From: an uncultured Veillonella sp.
GTDB lineage: Bacteria; Bacillota; Negativicutes; Veillonellales; Veillonellaceae
Assembly: GCA_900538355.1 (NCBI GenBank)
Contig: UPXS01000006.1
Coordinates: forward strand, 62,001-126,000
Length of the DNA stretch: 64,000 nucleotides
Reading direction: 5' to 3'
Positions 7,997 through 16,420 of this stretch are shown here, one piece after another. The notes beneath the pieces were generated by a model. That model did not search any database and was not told the origin of the DNA. It saw only the letters and a program-made list of their open reading frames with translations. Each line of letters starts with the position of its first letter. Positions within the stretch are counted from its first letter, which is position 1. Position numbers and translations under genes: made by a program.

Positions 7997-8036
7997 GAGG
8001 TTCCTATTGGTCACCTAGGTGACTATTAGGAACCTC
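7997..8036. terminator. Two-tier hairpin after the OFA transporter
   Basis: GAGGTTCCTA pairs with TAGGAACCTC, with inner GGTCAC/GTGAC around CTAG. It directly follows the transporter stop and doubles as the left border of the toxin B repeat unit. Confidence 0.8.
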
Positions 8037-8043
8037 TAATCTA

Positions 8044-8072
8044 TTTACTTTTATTATTGACAACACTATATT
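8044..8072 (+). promoter_or_regulatory. Probable promoter of toxin copy B
   Basis: TTTACT (8044-8049), a 17-base spacer and TATATT (8067-8072), in the same arrangement as copy A. A TTGACA at 8057 has no matching -10 box and is probably incidental. Confidence 0.45.
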
Positions 8073-8136
8073 GAACTTGAGACCTCTAAATGGGTCCTGC
8101 CTTTGCTAATCAACTCGAGGATTGGCGGTGATCAAT

Positions 8137-8214
8137 ATGAGTACATTCAAAGTGTTATCGTTAATGATTTCCTTTGGCATACTTGTAGCGACCATTATCA
8201 TGGCAGCAAAGTGA
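8137..8214 (+). CDS. Putative type I toxin peptide, copy B (25 aa)
   Basis: Identical in protein to copy A at 6228-6305 (25 residues, MSTFKVLSLMISFGI start, one membrane span, terminal Lys), with a few synonymous base changes such as GTG to GTA for Val. Same GGCGGTGATC ribosome site. Its message would start near 8079 and may end at the perfect 16-bp hairpin at 8413-8451, passing over the antitoxin RNA unit at 8255-8347. Confidence 0.65.
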   Translation: MSTFKVLSLMISFGILVATIIMAAK

Positions 8215-8254
8215 TTGACCTCTAGCTGAAAGCTAGCTTTCTAATCCTGGCAGG

Positions 8255-8347
8255 AAAAAAGGCCCGACATAGAAGTCAGACCGTTTCTTCAATATTAAAA
8301 TTCGAGAAGCGAGAGCTGGCGTCCAAACCATTTATGCCTCACTTTGA
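8255..8347 (-). ncRNA. Putative antitoxin RNA, copy B
   Basis: Extended -10 TGATATAAT on the minus strand (8353-8361), a body containing GAGGCATAAATGGTTTGG, and a terminator at 8261-8282 identical to copy A with six T beyond. The middle differs slightly from copy A (GCTCTCGCTTCTCG region), which could give each antitoxin some preference for its own toxin message. Confidence 0.6.
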
Positions 8348-8412
8348 TATAAATTATATCATAATTAAGACAGGAATTATCTAAAACTGTTTTATATTAA
8401 CTAATTGACTAA

Positions 8413-8451
8413 AATCCCCTTAATTACTTATAAATAGTAATTAAGGGGATT
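8413..8451. terminator. Perfect 16-bp inverted repeat
   Basis: AATCCCCTTAATTACT (8413-8428) and AGTAATTAAGGGGATT (8436-8451) enclose a 7-base loop. It is the best candidate for the end of the toxin B message, although no T run follows. It abuts a fragment of a further toxin copy. Confidence 0.5.
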
Positions 8452-8560
8452 CATACTTGTAGCGACCATTATTATAGCAGCAAAGTGATTGTTTTCTAGC
8501 TTAAGCTATTTTAATAGTCATGAAAAAGCCCGACAAAACTTCTTCTTGAGCATTATAACA
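8452..8560 (+). pseudogene. Decayed third toxin module (3' part)
   Basis: The bases from 8452 read CATACTTGTAGCGACCATTA and continue into codons for the C-terminal ILVATIIIAAK and stop of the toxin; the first 14 codons are missing. A TTTTCTAGC/GCTA segment and GAAAAAGCCCGAC, left over from the antitoxin terminator, follow. No promoter or complete stem remains. Confidence 0.6.
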
Positions 8561-8648
8561 CAAATATATAAACTAAAACCAATCAAAATAGTGTAATTTT
8601 ATGTATTATAACCTACTTATATAACAATAATTTAGTCTATTTGACATA

Positions 8649-9150
8649 CTAAATCTGACTATTAATAAAATTTTGTAGTACTAATTCACTTTCATGCATT
8701 TGCATTTTAAAATCATCATAATTAGCAGATTTATTAGGAATTTTAAAGCCAAGCTTAATAATATTTACATCATCACGCGTACTAACATTATTTTCATAGG
8801 TAGAACCCTTATTCAGATTTAATACAAGGGGTACTTGTCCTTCTGAGTCAGGATAAATATATTATCCCTGACTTGCATCAAATCTATACATATATGCCAA
8901 TACTTGCAAATAATCTCGTCCTCTAATATTTTCTATCGGTTTGTACTTTGCATCTACAATTAAACGAGGATCAGTTGATTTACTAATAAAATCAGGACAT
9001 ATTAAGCCTTTTCCATCTGAAAATAATTGTTGTGCACCAAATTTACTCTTATTTTTAGGATGATAAAAGTGAGAACTTAATAATATATTAATATATTCTT
9101 CCCATAACCATGCACCATCAAATAAGATGCCATAAGAATTCTGTATACTG
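8649..9150 (-). pseudogene. mcrC: mcrC remnant (McrBC restriction component)
   Basis: Minus-strand codons give GILFDGAWLWEEY, FYHPKN, CPDFIS, VDAKYKP and RDYLQVLAYMYRFDA, which I recognise as the C-terminal nuclease half of McrC (PD-(D/E)xK with D and AKYK). The frame is broken twice. Its N-terminal two thirds are missing, replaced at 9149-9195 by a 47-bp IS-like remnant. A TAA at 8862-8864 also interrupts the conserved GYYIYP stretch; past it the frame stays open with plausible McrC tail sequence to a TAG at 8649. The partner mcrB, a GTPase, is absent. A residual product from 9200 is unlikely to work. Confidence 0.75.
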
Positions 9151-9195
9151 AACTGCACCTCCAAAAATTGTGTCCAATTTTTGGGGTGCAGTTCA
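9149..9195. mobile_element. Internally deleted IS remnant (paired ends only)
   Basis: Inverted ends TGAACTGCACC...AAAAATT and AATTTTTGG...GTGCAGTTCA lie back to back, with only a few bases between them. The sequence resembles IS3/IS150-type termini with the transposase lost. No clear target duplication is seen. It truncates mcrC. Confidence 0.6.
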
Positions 9196-9239
9196 AACAA
9201 TCAGGTCTTTTTAGTAGATGCTAATTATCTGATAAGATT

Positions 9240-10160
9240 TTATACATCTAGATAAAAGTCATCTAATAAGTATGTTTTAACAGGTGTAATATATAACTCA
9301 TATTTCATAACAAGCTTAATCAATTCACTACTATCAATAAGTGTTATAGGTTTCCCTTCAGCTGCGGCTTGACGTGCTTGTTCAGTAAAAAGATTATTCG
9401 TTATAAATACACCATAATCAGCTTGAAACTTACTCATAGAACCAAGGAATTGGTTGATTTCAGGTTCTCCGACTTTGCCTGCATTATAACGCTTACATTG
9501 AATAACTACACGTGTAGTCCTAAAATCATCTTCATCACGATGATATCCATAACCATCTATACCACCATCATTTGAAATTTTAATACTTTTCTCTGTAAAC
9601 TTAACCCCCATTTCAGTTAGTAAAGCCCTTGAGAATTGTTCAAACTTTGCAGGTGACATATTATTGATAGCCTCTTGTAATTTTGTTTTAAAATCATCAA
9701 CTGGATCATTACCTATCACATCTGCATCGGCTTCTTCATCATCTGCTTCCGGATTAGAAATAATACTATTTTTAATCTTTCTTTTTGCACTAGATTCTTC
9801 CCAATAAGCTTTTGCTTTATCTCTAACTTCCAACTCTACATCTAATTGAGATACATTAAGAGATAGCCCGGCCTGTATTAATGTAATTTGTGGGTTATAC
9901 TTCGTATAATTGATTAATTTCACATATTCTAACTCTTTAATAGCAAAGTTAAACTTAAAATCGAACTTCTTATATTGATTTCCTGTTTTCTTAGAAGTAT
10001 AGATTTTCTGTTCAAACTCAGCAATATGTTCATCCATATCACAAATACGTTCACGTATTTCAGAACGATCTAGTCGACCACCAGCTTCCTGTAATACCAG
10101 TAAAATTGGTTTAATCAAATATGATATTTGTGCTTCTGAGTCTAACGTATCAAAATACAT
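9240..10160 (-). CDS. mrr: Mrr-type restriction endonuclease
   Basis: The 306-residue protein has an N-terminal Mrr_N winged-helix-like domain (about 1-95) and a C-terminal Mrr catalytic domain (about 165-290). Key motifs are FEQFSRALLTEMG, the metal-binding Asp in DGGIDGYG, and the QCKRY (QxK) motif. Mrr enzymes cut methylated DNA. GGGAGAG precedes the ATG. The gene lies between the Gabija-like pair and the mcrC remnant, all on the minus strand, so it is part of the defence island. An acidic linker (ADDEEADAD) joins the domains. Confidence 0.85.
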   Translation of the reverse strand: MYFDTLDSEAQISYLIKPILLVLQEAGGRLDRSEIRERICDMDEHIAEFEQKIYTSKKTGNQYKKFDFKFNFAIKELEYVKLINYTKYNPQITLIQAGLSLNVSQLDVELEVRDKAKAYWEESSAKRKIKNSIISNPEADDEEADADVIGNDPVDDFKTKLQEAINNMSPAKFEQFSRALLTEMGVKFTEKSIKISNDGGIDGYGYHRDEDDFRTTRVVIQCKRYNAGKVGEPEINQFLGSMSKFQADYGVFITNNLFTEQARQAAAEGKPITLIDSSELIKLVMKYELYITPVKTYLLDDFYLDV

Positions 10161-10390
10161 AACAAACTCTCCCTTTATAATTTATAATCTTAAGTATTTA
10201 AATGTTTATCCAGTCTAATCAATAAATAATTAGCAACTCCTCTAGGTCTACATAACATAAAACAATAAAATATACTATTATACTTAATAAATAATCACTT
10301 ATCTATTGTATTTGAAACATACAAAATATTATTCAAGTCATAAATTTAATTAGAACGCTTTATAAAATCTGATAGTTCTTATTAAAAAAA

Positions 10391-11530
10391 TTATGTATCT
10401 TTATATTCTGGTTTTAAGTATTCATTTTCAATAGTCCTAAACAAGTCATTTTTAAGAATATATAATTTTAACTTAGCTCTAGATAAAGCTACATAGAATA
10501 CATTCTTAGAAATAGTTGAGACATTACTAGGTAGGCTAAATGAATCATCTAATATATTATCATATGTATTTGTTAATATTATACAAACCTCCTCATAAGT
10601 ACTGCCTTTAGAGTAAGACCAATTCATAGCATTAAAAACATAATGACTAGCTCTGCTATATACTAATTTAATTATTCTATCATTGTCCAAAATACTTTTT
10701 AAAGATGTAGCATCTACATTAATTATTTCACTGTCAGCAAGATTAGCTGAGTTAATAGGTATTGATAATTTCTTAAAGATTAAATCACAGATAGCTGGCC
10801 CACAGCGTCTCGAACTACATAATGTATCTGTATCAACAGTTATACCTTCAGCCTCTACATTACAAATATAGTCATCATAAGTTATATCTCTTTTACGCGT
10901 TCCTTGTCCCCGACTAAAAGGTCGACCAGTATTGTTTAGTCCAGATACTGAGTGCTGATAATAATCACCTACTGTAATAATATTATCTATACATTTAAAC
11001 ATTTTGATTAAAAAGTCGTAATCACTATTCCGATAATCTTGTACTTCATCAATTAACACCCTATCAAAAAAGCAATTAAGCTTTTTCAGAGCTTTTTCCG
11101 CAATTGTATAATCACCATCTTTAGTACTTAAAGCTAACTCACTCATTAAATCACAATAAAACTTATTGTCTTTAGAGATATAATGCTCTATATATTCTTT
11201 TTTTTTATATTTAGGATTAAAACGACCATTAATTCTAGGCTTTGGAGATGCACTTGTTTCTACACCAAATATTGATTTATTCGAATCAAAGGCCTTTGTT
11301 ATAGAAAAAACATACGGAAAAAGTATATATCTATATAAGAAAGCTGAAAATGTCAGTATGCATGTTTTATCCGGAATATACCCAAATCTTTTAATAATTT
11401 CATTACTTATATTTTTTATATTCTCATGTGTAAAGGCTAAAATTAAATTTTTTTCTTTTTCAACTAGCGTTTGACAAAGATAATAAGTTTTTCCAGAACC
11501 AGCAACAGCTAAAACTAACTTCTTATCCAT
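10391..11530 (-). CDS. gajB: UvrD/Rep-like helicase, GajB-like
   Basis: A 379-residue superfamily 1 helicase: Walker A AVAGSGKTYYL at residues 8-18, Walker B VLIDEVQDY near 158, GDYYQ (motif III region) near 188, and motif VI NVFYVALSRAKLKLY near 350. It overlaps the upstream OLD-type nuclease gene by 16 bases. OLD nuclease plus UvrD helicase is the signature of Gabija anti-phage defence, where GajB senses DNA ends and activates GajA. At 379 residues it is shorter than the roughly 490-residue GajB I remember from Bacillus, so some accessory subdomains may be missing. Confidence 0.75.
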   Translation of the reverse strand: MDKKLVLAVAGSGKTYYLCQTLVEKEKNLILAFTHENIKNISNEIIKRFGYIPDKTCILTFSAFLYRYILFPYVFSITKAFDSNKSIFGVETSASPKPRINGRFNPKYKKKEYIEHYISKDNKFYCDLMSELALSTKDGDYTIAEKALKKLNCFFDRVLIDEVQDYRNSDYDFLIKMFKCIDNIITVGDYYQHSVSGLNNTGRPFSRGQGTRKRDITYDDYICNVEAEGITVDTDTLCSSRRCGPAICDLIFKKLSIPINSANLADSEIINVDATSLKSILDNDRIIKLVYSRASHYVFNAMNWSYSKGSTYEEVCIILTNTYDNILDDSFSLPSNVSTISKNVFYVALSRAKLKLYILKNDLFRTIENEYLKPEYKDT

Positions 11531-13107
11531 TCAAAGGCCTCCTCAATATAATCTGGTATATTAAATACTCTATCACTTGTCAAAATAGTATATGCAGATT
11601 CAGATTTACTATTAATCATTTTCCGTAGTACAATAGGTAGATTTTCACTTCTTCCATCACTATATTCCTTTACAGGATATTCAGCATCTTTTTCTATATT
11701 AATAATTTCATCCAGAGCTTTAGAATTAATATTATAAAAGCAAACCTCCCATGTCCAATCTTTGATTGTTTTTCCCATAAAGAAATTAATATTAGGAGAT
11801 GAGTCATTAGCTGTCTTAGCCTCATTTATTTTTTTCTGTTTTGCATCATTGTCCGTAATAACGGCGACTTTTTTCTCATTATCTTTCATAAGATCTAAAT
11901 AATTTTTATATGATAAGCCATTTAATGAAATAATTGTTATATTATCCTCATCTAGCGAGGTTTTATAACATTGTTCATATAACAATGCTAACAATAAATA
12001 CTCAGTTTTACCTTCAACTAGTATAACTTTATTTGATAATAAAAACTCTAACAGCTTATTATCATCAGATTTGTGAAAAAACTGTACTGTATTTTTATCA
12101 AGATTATTAAATGACTTACTTTGTGTTGTTCCGATCCAAAGTATATTATTTAATCCTAAACGACTTGTTATTAAATTTGAATGGGTAGTCAAAATTATTT
12201 GACTATCTTCACAATGATTCTTAATCCTATTAATCATTGATCGTAAGTTACTATGACTTAAATGATTTTCTGGCTCCTCGAGTAAAATCAACTCAATGGT
12301 TTCACCAGCTTTTGCTAATGCAATCTCCGTTTTAATTATATTTTCCATCCCACTCCCTTTTGATTCTAGTGGAATGTTATTATCATAAATTGTAATTAAA
12401 TTCTCTAATATTAATTTAGATTCATTAATATTAAATACTCGATTATCATCAATTAATAAACTATTATCCCCTGAGAAAATATTATTTAAAGATTCACGAA
12501 AGAAATGTCTATTTTTATTACGTTCATTAGAGTCAAAAATATTATTAAATATTTGTTTATTATAATAATTATAGGAAGAATTCGTATCATTCTTTGATGT
12601 ATCAATTGATATTGCTTTAAGTAAATTATTTTGATATACATAAGATCGACCACTAAATGTTTCCCATTTTAAAATATAATAATCTACAGGAATCGTTGAA
12701 TTAAAGCTAAGATTTCCATCACTTAATTCATCAGAGAATTCACATATAAATCGAAGTCCAAATAACTCTTTCTTTTTATGATTATGCTGACCAAAAAGAT
12801 CTTGACTTCTAGGATGGCTCCCATCAATATCTAACTCTAGTTCTATTAATATTTTTGGCAATGTCTCTAAAGAAGGATTTTGTTGATATTTAATAACATT
12901 ATTTATATTAAATAAATTTAGCAAAACTGATTTATCAGTATTTTTATAAGACTGAAATATCACTAATTTAATAGCCTCAAGAATTGTGCTTTTACCAGCC
13001 TCATTTTCACCAACTAGAATATTCAAGTTCTTATTGAACTCAATTTTGAAATTAAGAAACTTCTTAAAACCATTTATATATAATGATTTAATAGATGATT
13101 TTGACAT
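11515..13107 (-). CDS. gajA: OLD-family ATPase/TOPRIM nuclease, GajA-like
   Basis: The 530-residue protein has an ABC-type ATPase with Walker A GENEAGKST (33-41), a signature-like KGSGMENII near 245, Walker B LILLEEPENH near 280, and the switch His in LTTHS near 310. The C-terminal TOPRIM domain has VILVEGKTE near 358 and the acidic ITDNDAK near 412. Such proteins nick or cut DNA when nucleotide pools fall. Ribosome site AGGAG, 9 bases before the ATG. It is coupled to gajB by a 16-base overlap and follows the hsd terminator, so it is a separate transcription unit within the defence island. Confidence 0.8.
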   Translation of the reverse strand: MSKSSIKSLYINGFKKFLNFKIEFNKNLNILVGENEAGKSTILEAIKLVIFQSYKNTDKSVLLNLFNINNVIKYQQNPSLETLPKILIELELDIDGSHPRSQDLFGQHNHKKKELFGLRFICEFSDELSDGNLSFNSTIPVDYYILKWETFSGRSYVYQNNLLKAISIDTSKNDTNSSYNYYNKQIFNNIFDSNERNKNRHFFRESLNNIFSGDNSLLIDDNRVFNINESKLILENLITIYDNNIPLESKGSGMENIIKTEIALAKAGETIELILLEEPENHLSHSNLRSMINRIKNHCEDSQIILTTHSNLITSRLGLNNILWIGTTQSKSFNNLDKNTVQFFHKSDDNKLLEFLLSNKVILVEGKTEYLLLALLYEQCYKTSLDEDNITIISLNGLSYKNYLDLMKDNEKKVAVITDNDAKQKKINEAKTANDSSPNINFFMGKTIKDWTWEVCFYNINSKALDEIINIEKDAEYPVKEYSDGRSENLPIVLRKMINSKSESAYTILTSDRVFNIPDYIEEAFEWIRS

Positions 13108-13146
13108 AAATTAAGCTCCTATATATTATATTTTCATAAAAATAGA

Positions 13147-13184
13147 AAGTAGTACTAGACACCATATAGTGTCTAATACTACTT
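13147..13184 (-). terminator. Terminator after hsdR
   Basis: AAGTAGTACTAGACAC and GTGTCTAATACTACTT form a 16-bp stem with one mismatch and a 6-base loop. On the minus strand TTTCTATTTTTA follows. It separates the hsd operon from gajA. Confidence 0.75.
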
Positions 13185-13256
13185 CTAAACTTCCCTGACC
13201 ATATATGGACAAAACTACAAGTATTTTATTATTTAATCCAATTTCATTAAACTATA

Positions 13257-16200
13257 TTATTTTAGTTCATCTCTTAACGGTATAACGTCATCAAACAAAC
13301 ACACTTCCCATGCTTCTATCATATGTTGAGGATATGAGAATGGATCTGCATCTGGGTGTTGTTGTACATATACGGGATAGTTAGCACTGCCTACTATCCT
13401 ATTTTTATTATATATATCCTCACCAACTGTAGATTGATTTACGGATACCATAAGTTCATCTACATCAACACACCACGTTGAAGCAAAGTCTTCAACAACA
13501 GAATCATAGGCCTTAGTAAAGTATTCTCGTTTAATTTTCAATAAATTACTATCTTGATCTATTACGTGTGTATCAATATCATCAAGGATATTTTTGTAAA
13601 TAGCTCGAACGGATTCACTCTTATTTAATTTAGTTAAGGCATCTTCAATCTTTGCACGAGTGTCTTGGCTATTCGGCTCATATTCACTTAATAAGGCATC
13701 TATATAACTTTTATCAACTGTATAAGTTTGAACTGTATTAGAGTCAAAGAAGTCAATAAGTTCAATACCTGGTTCGGTCTTGTCATCAGGCTTTAAAGAT
13801 GATTTTATTGTATTATATAAACCTATATTATCTTCTATAATTGCAATTTTTTTAGTGAAAGTTCCATGTTTGTCCCCATCAAGCTCTATATTGAATTCAT
13901 CATATGAGGCTATAGCACGATATGCTTTATTTAAATCTTGGAAACACTTCACAAAATTAATTCTATCTGATATGGGAGCATGTTCTGTAATAGGATTATT
14001 AGAATTTACTGCATCTAATTTAACTAAAGCCGTATAAGCAGCATTAAATTTCTTTTTAGATTCTTCATATGTTGGGTATATTAAACTACTGTTATTATTT
14101 GTTTGAGAATACAAGCGTGTTGCCGCATATACATGCTCTTTCATAGTAGCAGGTTTTCTAAAGGTCGTAATAAGACCTTTATCTTTCCCTTTATACGTCC
14201 TATTTGTTCTAGAAAAAGCTTGTATAAGACCAGCATATTGAAGGTTTCTATCTACAAAAAGCGCCTGACATCTTGGTGCATCAAAGCCAGTAAGTAATCG
14301 ATCGACAACAATAACTAAATCTAGATGTTTGCCGAACTCTTTAAACTCACCTTTTTTACGAGCCAGGCGATTGTTAATATCTCCATTATAACGATTGATA
14401 CTTTCAACCGACCAAGATGTACCAAACATCTTGTTATATTCAGTAATAATCTCTGCCATTTCAGCTTCTTTTTCTGCTGAATCCTTTGTATTTTCCTCTA
14501 AAGAGTACGTTATGGCCACACGAGGAAAATCTGGATCATTCATAACAGCACCCTGTCGTAAAGGCTGATTCGGAAATTGTGTTTCTATCCAGTTTTTATC
14601 AGAGGTAAACTCTTTAATAGCCTTATAATAACGCTTCGCCATATTGATAGAGCTAGTTGTTAAAATAGCCGACATTGTTGGTTTACCGTCTTTAAATACG
14701 AACTTACGATACGCATTATTAGGGCTTAAAATCTTACGAATTACCGATAAAATATGATCATCAGATTCATAGTGAGCATTTTGAAGGTATCCTTCTTTAT
14801 CAATATCTTTCATTGATTCAACTGCAGATACCAGCTCCTCATCAGTAAAACTAATATTTTTCTGATCCGCACGCATAGCACGATATACTACATTAGCAAT
14901 CTCATCTTCATGAATTGTAGACTCATGCTCCACTTGAAAGCCTAATACAGCACCATCTTCTAATGCATTTTTTATAGTGTACCGATGTAGCACTTCTCCA
15001 TATTGGTCATGTGTAGTTCGTGCGTATTGTCCATCTGCACTTTTTTTATTTTCTTCAAAAATAGGTGTTCCAGTAAATCCAAACCACGTTGATTTAGGGA
15101 ATACTTTTTTAATATCATCCATATTTTCAGCACTAATAGCACGATGACATTCATCCACAATAAACACAATATGTTTTCCACGTAACATAGCTAATTTATC
15201 GGGCTTATATTCTTGCAGATCTGCAACAGCCTTATTTAGCTTTTGGCGTGTAGTAACTATAACTACATTCGTACTTGTATCCGATATAAGTGCTTTTGAA
15301 AGTTCTCTTGTACTGCCAGTACCAACAATCAATGTATTATTGTTAGTGTTAACCCCTGTAGAATAAGCAGATGCAAATTTAGTAAACTCAGATGTTGTTT
15401 GATTATCTAAGTCCTTTCGATCTAACAACATAATCGTTCTGTCTACACCAGCTTTTTGAGCCAATAACTTAGTAGATACAAAACTTGTTAATGTTTTACC
15501 TGATCCTGTAGCATGCCAGATATAGCCAGACTCATGTTTACCAGCACCTTTAAATATAGCTTCAATAGCATGAATTTGATATGGATGTAATACCATAAGA
15601 ACTTTATTACTTGGTTCTTCACTGACTATCATATATTCAGATACCAACTCATGAGCCCTAGGTATATTTAACACCTGTTTAGCAAATTCGTTGATATTCT
15701 CAACCTTTGTATTATCTCTTGTGCGCCATGAGAACATAAACTTTTCCTGTAGCTCACCTTTTGGTGCTGCAGCCATATAACGTGTTGTTTGCTCATTAGA
15801 CATCACAAATAGTTGTAATGTTTGAAAAATAGTATTAGAGAAAGTCCCCTCATCTACATATTTTTCAATCTGATAATAAGCTTGTTTAACTCCATCCTTA
15901 GCTATTGCAGTTTTCAACTCAATTTGAATAATTGGTAATCCACTAATCAATAAGGTAACATCAAAACGACGTTCCCGCTCTTCTAATTTAGATCTACCCT
16001 TTGCAATTTGGTTTACAATCTCATAAGAAGAAAAACCGCCATTTTTCTCAAGACTTGAATAAACTACTAACTCTATACGTCCTAAACCATTATCACGTTC
16101 AAGAACAATAGAACATTTTCCCTTTTCCCCACGCAACCATTTAGCCGCATCAAATGGCGTTTTGGTACTAGCTAGGATTTCAGATTTAATTCTTTCAAAT

Positions 16201-16391
16201 TCACTATCAGTTAAATCATGACCATCTAGTTCACTCTTATTTCGATTTTCAATTTTATCGCGTAAATTCCGCCATAAGTCAGCTTCAGATTTTAAATCTG
16301 GACGATAGGTCCATTGCCCGTGCCCCTCACAAAGCAATTCAATTAAATTTTGTTCAAGCTGAGCTTCTTTTGTAATTTTCAATTTAACCAT
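13257..16391 (-). CDS. hsdR: Type I restriction enzyme, R subunit
   Basis: About 1044 residues from the ATG of MVKLKITKEAQ. The frame stays open 9 codons further to 16418, but that start lacks a ribosome site. Near residues 143-160 lies the nuclease core FDVTLLISGLPIIQIELK (PD-ExK type). The translocase has Walker A HATGSGKTLTS near 293, DECHRA near 417 and late motifs including QAFSRTNR. The subunit translocates and cleaves unmodified DNA together with HsdM and HsdS. It follows hsdS after 29 bases; that gap contains a twice-repeated 10-base ACAACCCCAC unit. Length is normal for the family, and the frame is intact. Confidence 0.93.
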   Translation of the reverse strand: MVKLKITKEAQLEQNLIELLCEGHGQWTYRPDLKSEADLWRNLRDKIENRNKSELDGHDLTDSEFERIKSEILASTKTPFDAAKWLRGEKGKCSIVLERDNGLGRIELVVYSSLEKNGGFSSYEIVNQIAKGRSKLEERERRFDVTLLISGLPIIQIELKTAIAKDGVKQAYYQIEKYVDEGTFSNTIFQTLQLFVMSNEQTTRYMAAAPKGELQEKFMFSWRTRDNTKVENINEFAKQVLNIPRAHELVSEYMIVSEEPSNKVLMVLHPYQIHAIEAIFKGAGKHESGYIWHATGSGKTLTSFVSTKLLAQKAGVDRTIMLLDRKDLDNQTTSEFTKFASAYSTGVNTNNNTLIVGTGSTRELSKALISDTSTNVVIVTTRQKLNKAVADLQEYKPDKLAMLRGKHIVFIVDECHRAISAENMDDIKKVFPKSTWFGFTGTPIFEENKKSADGQYARTTHDQYGEVLHRYTIKNALEDGAVLGFQVEHESTIHEDEIANVVYRAMRADQKNISFTDEELVSAVESMKDIDKEGYLQNAHYESDDHILSVIRKILSPNNAYRKFVFKDGKPTMSAILTTSSINMAKRYYKAIKEFTSDKNWIETQFPNQPLRQGAVMNDPDFPRVAITYSLEENTKDSAEKEAEMAEIITEYNKMFGTSWSVESINRYNGDINNRLARKKGEFKEFGKHLDLVIVVDRLLTGFDAPRCQALFVDRNLQYAGLIQAFSRTNRTYKGKDKGLITTFRKPATMKEHVYAATRLYSQTNNNSSLIYPTYEESKKKFNAAYTALVKLDAVNSNNPITEHAPISDRINFVKCFQDLNKAYRAIASYDEFNIELDGDKHGTFTKKIAIIEDNIGLYNTIKSSLKPDDKTEPGIELIDFFDSNTVQTYTVDKSYIDALLSEYEPNSQDTRAKIEDALTKLNKSESVRAIYKNILDDIDTHVIDQDSNLLKIKREYFTKAYDSVVEDFASTWCVDVDELMVSVNQSTVGEDIYNKNRIVGSANYPVYVQQHPDADPFSYPQHMIEAWEVCLFDDVIPLRDELK

Positions 16392-16420
16392 ATAACACAA
16401 CCCCACACAACCCCACAAAA

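Noticed and set aside
9149..9195. Terminator hairpin
   Set aside because: The inverted ends resemble IS3-type termini beginning TGAACTGCACC and they interrupt mcrC codons, so an IS scar fits better.
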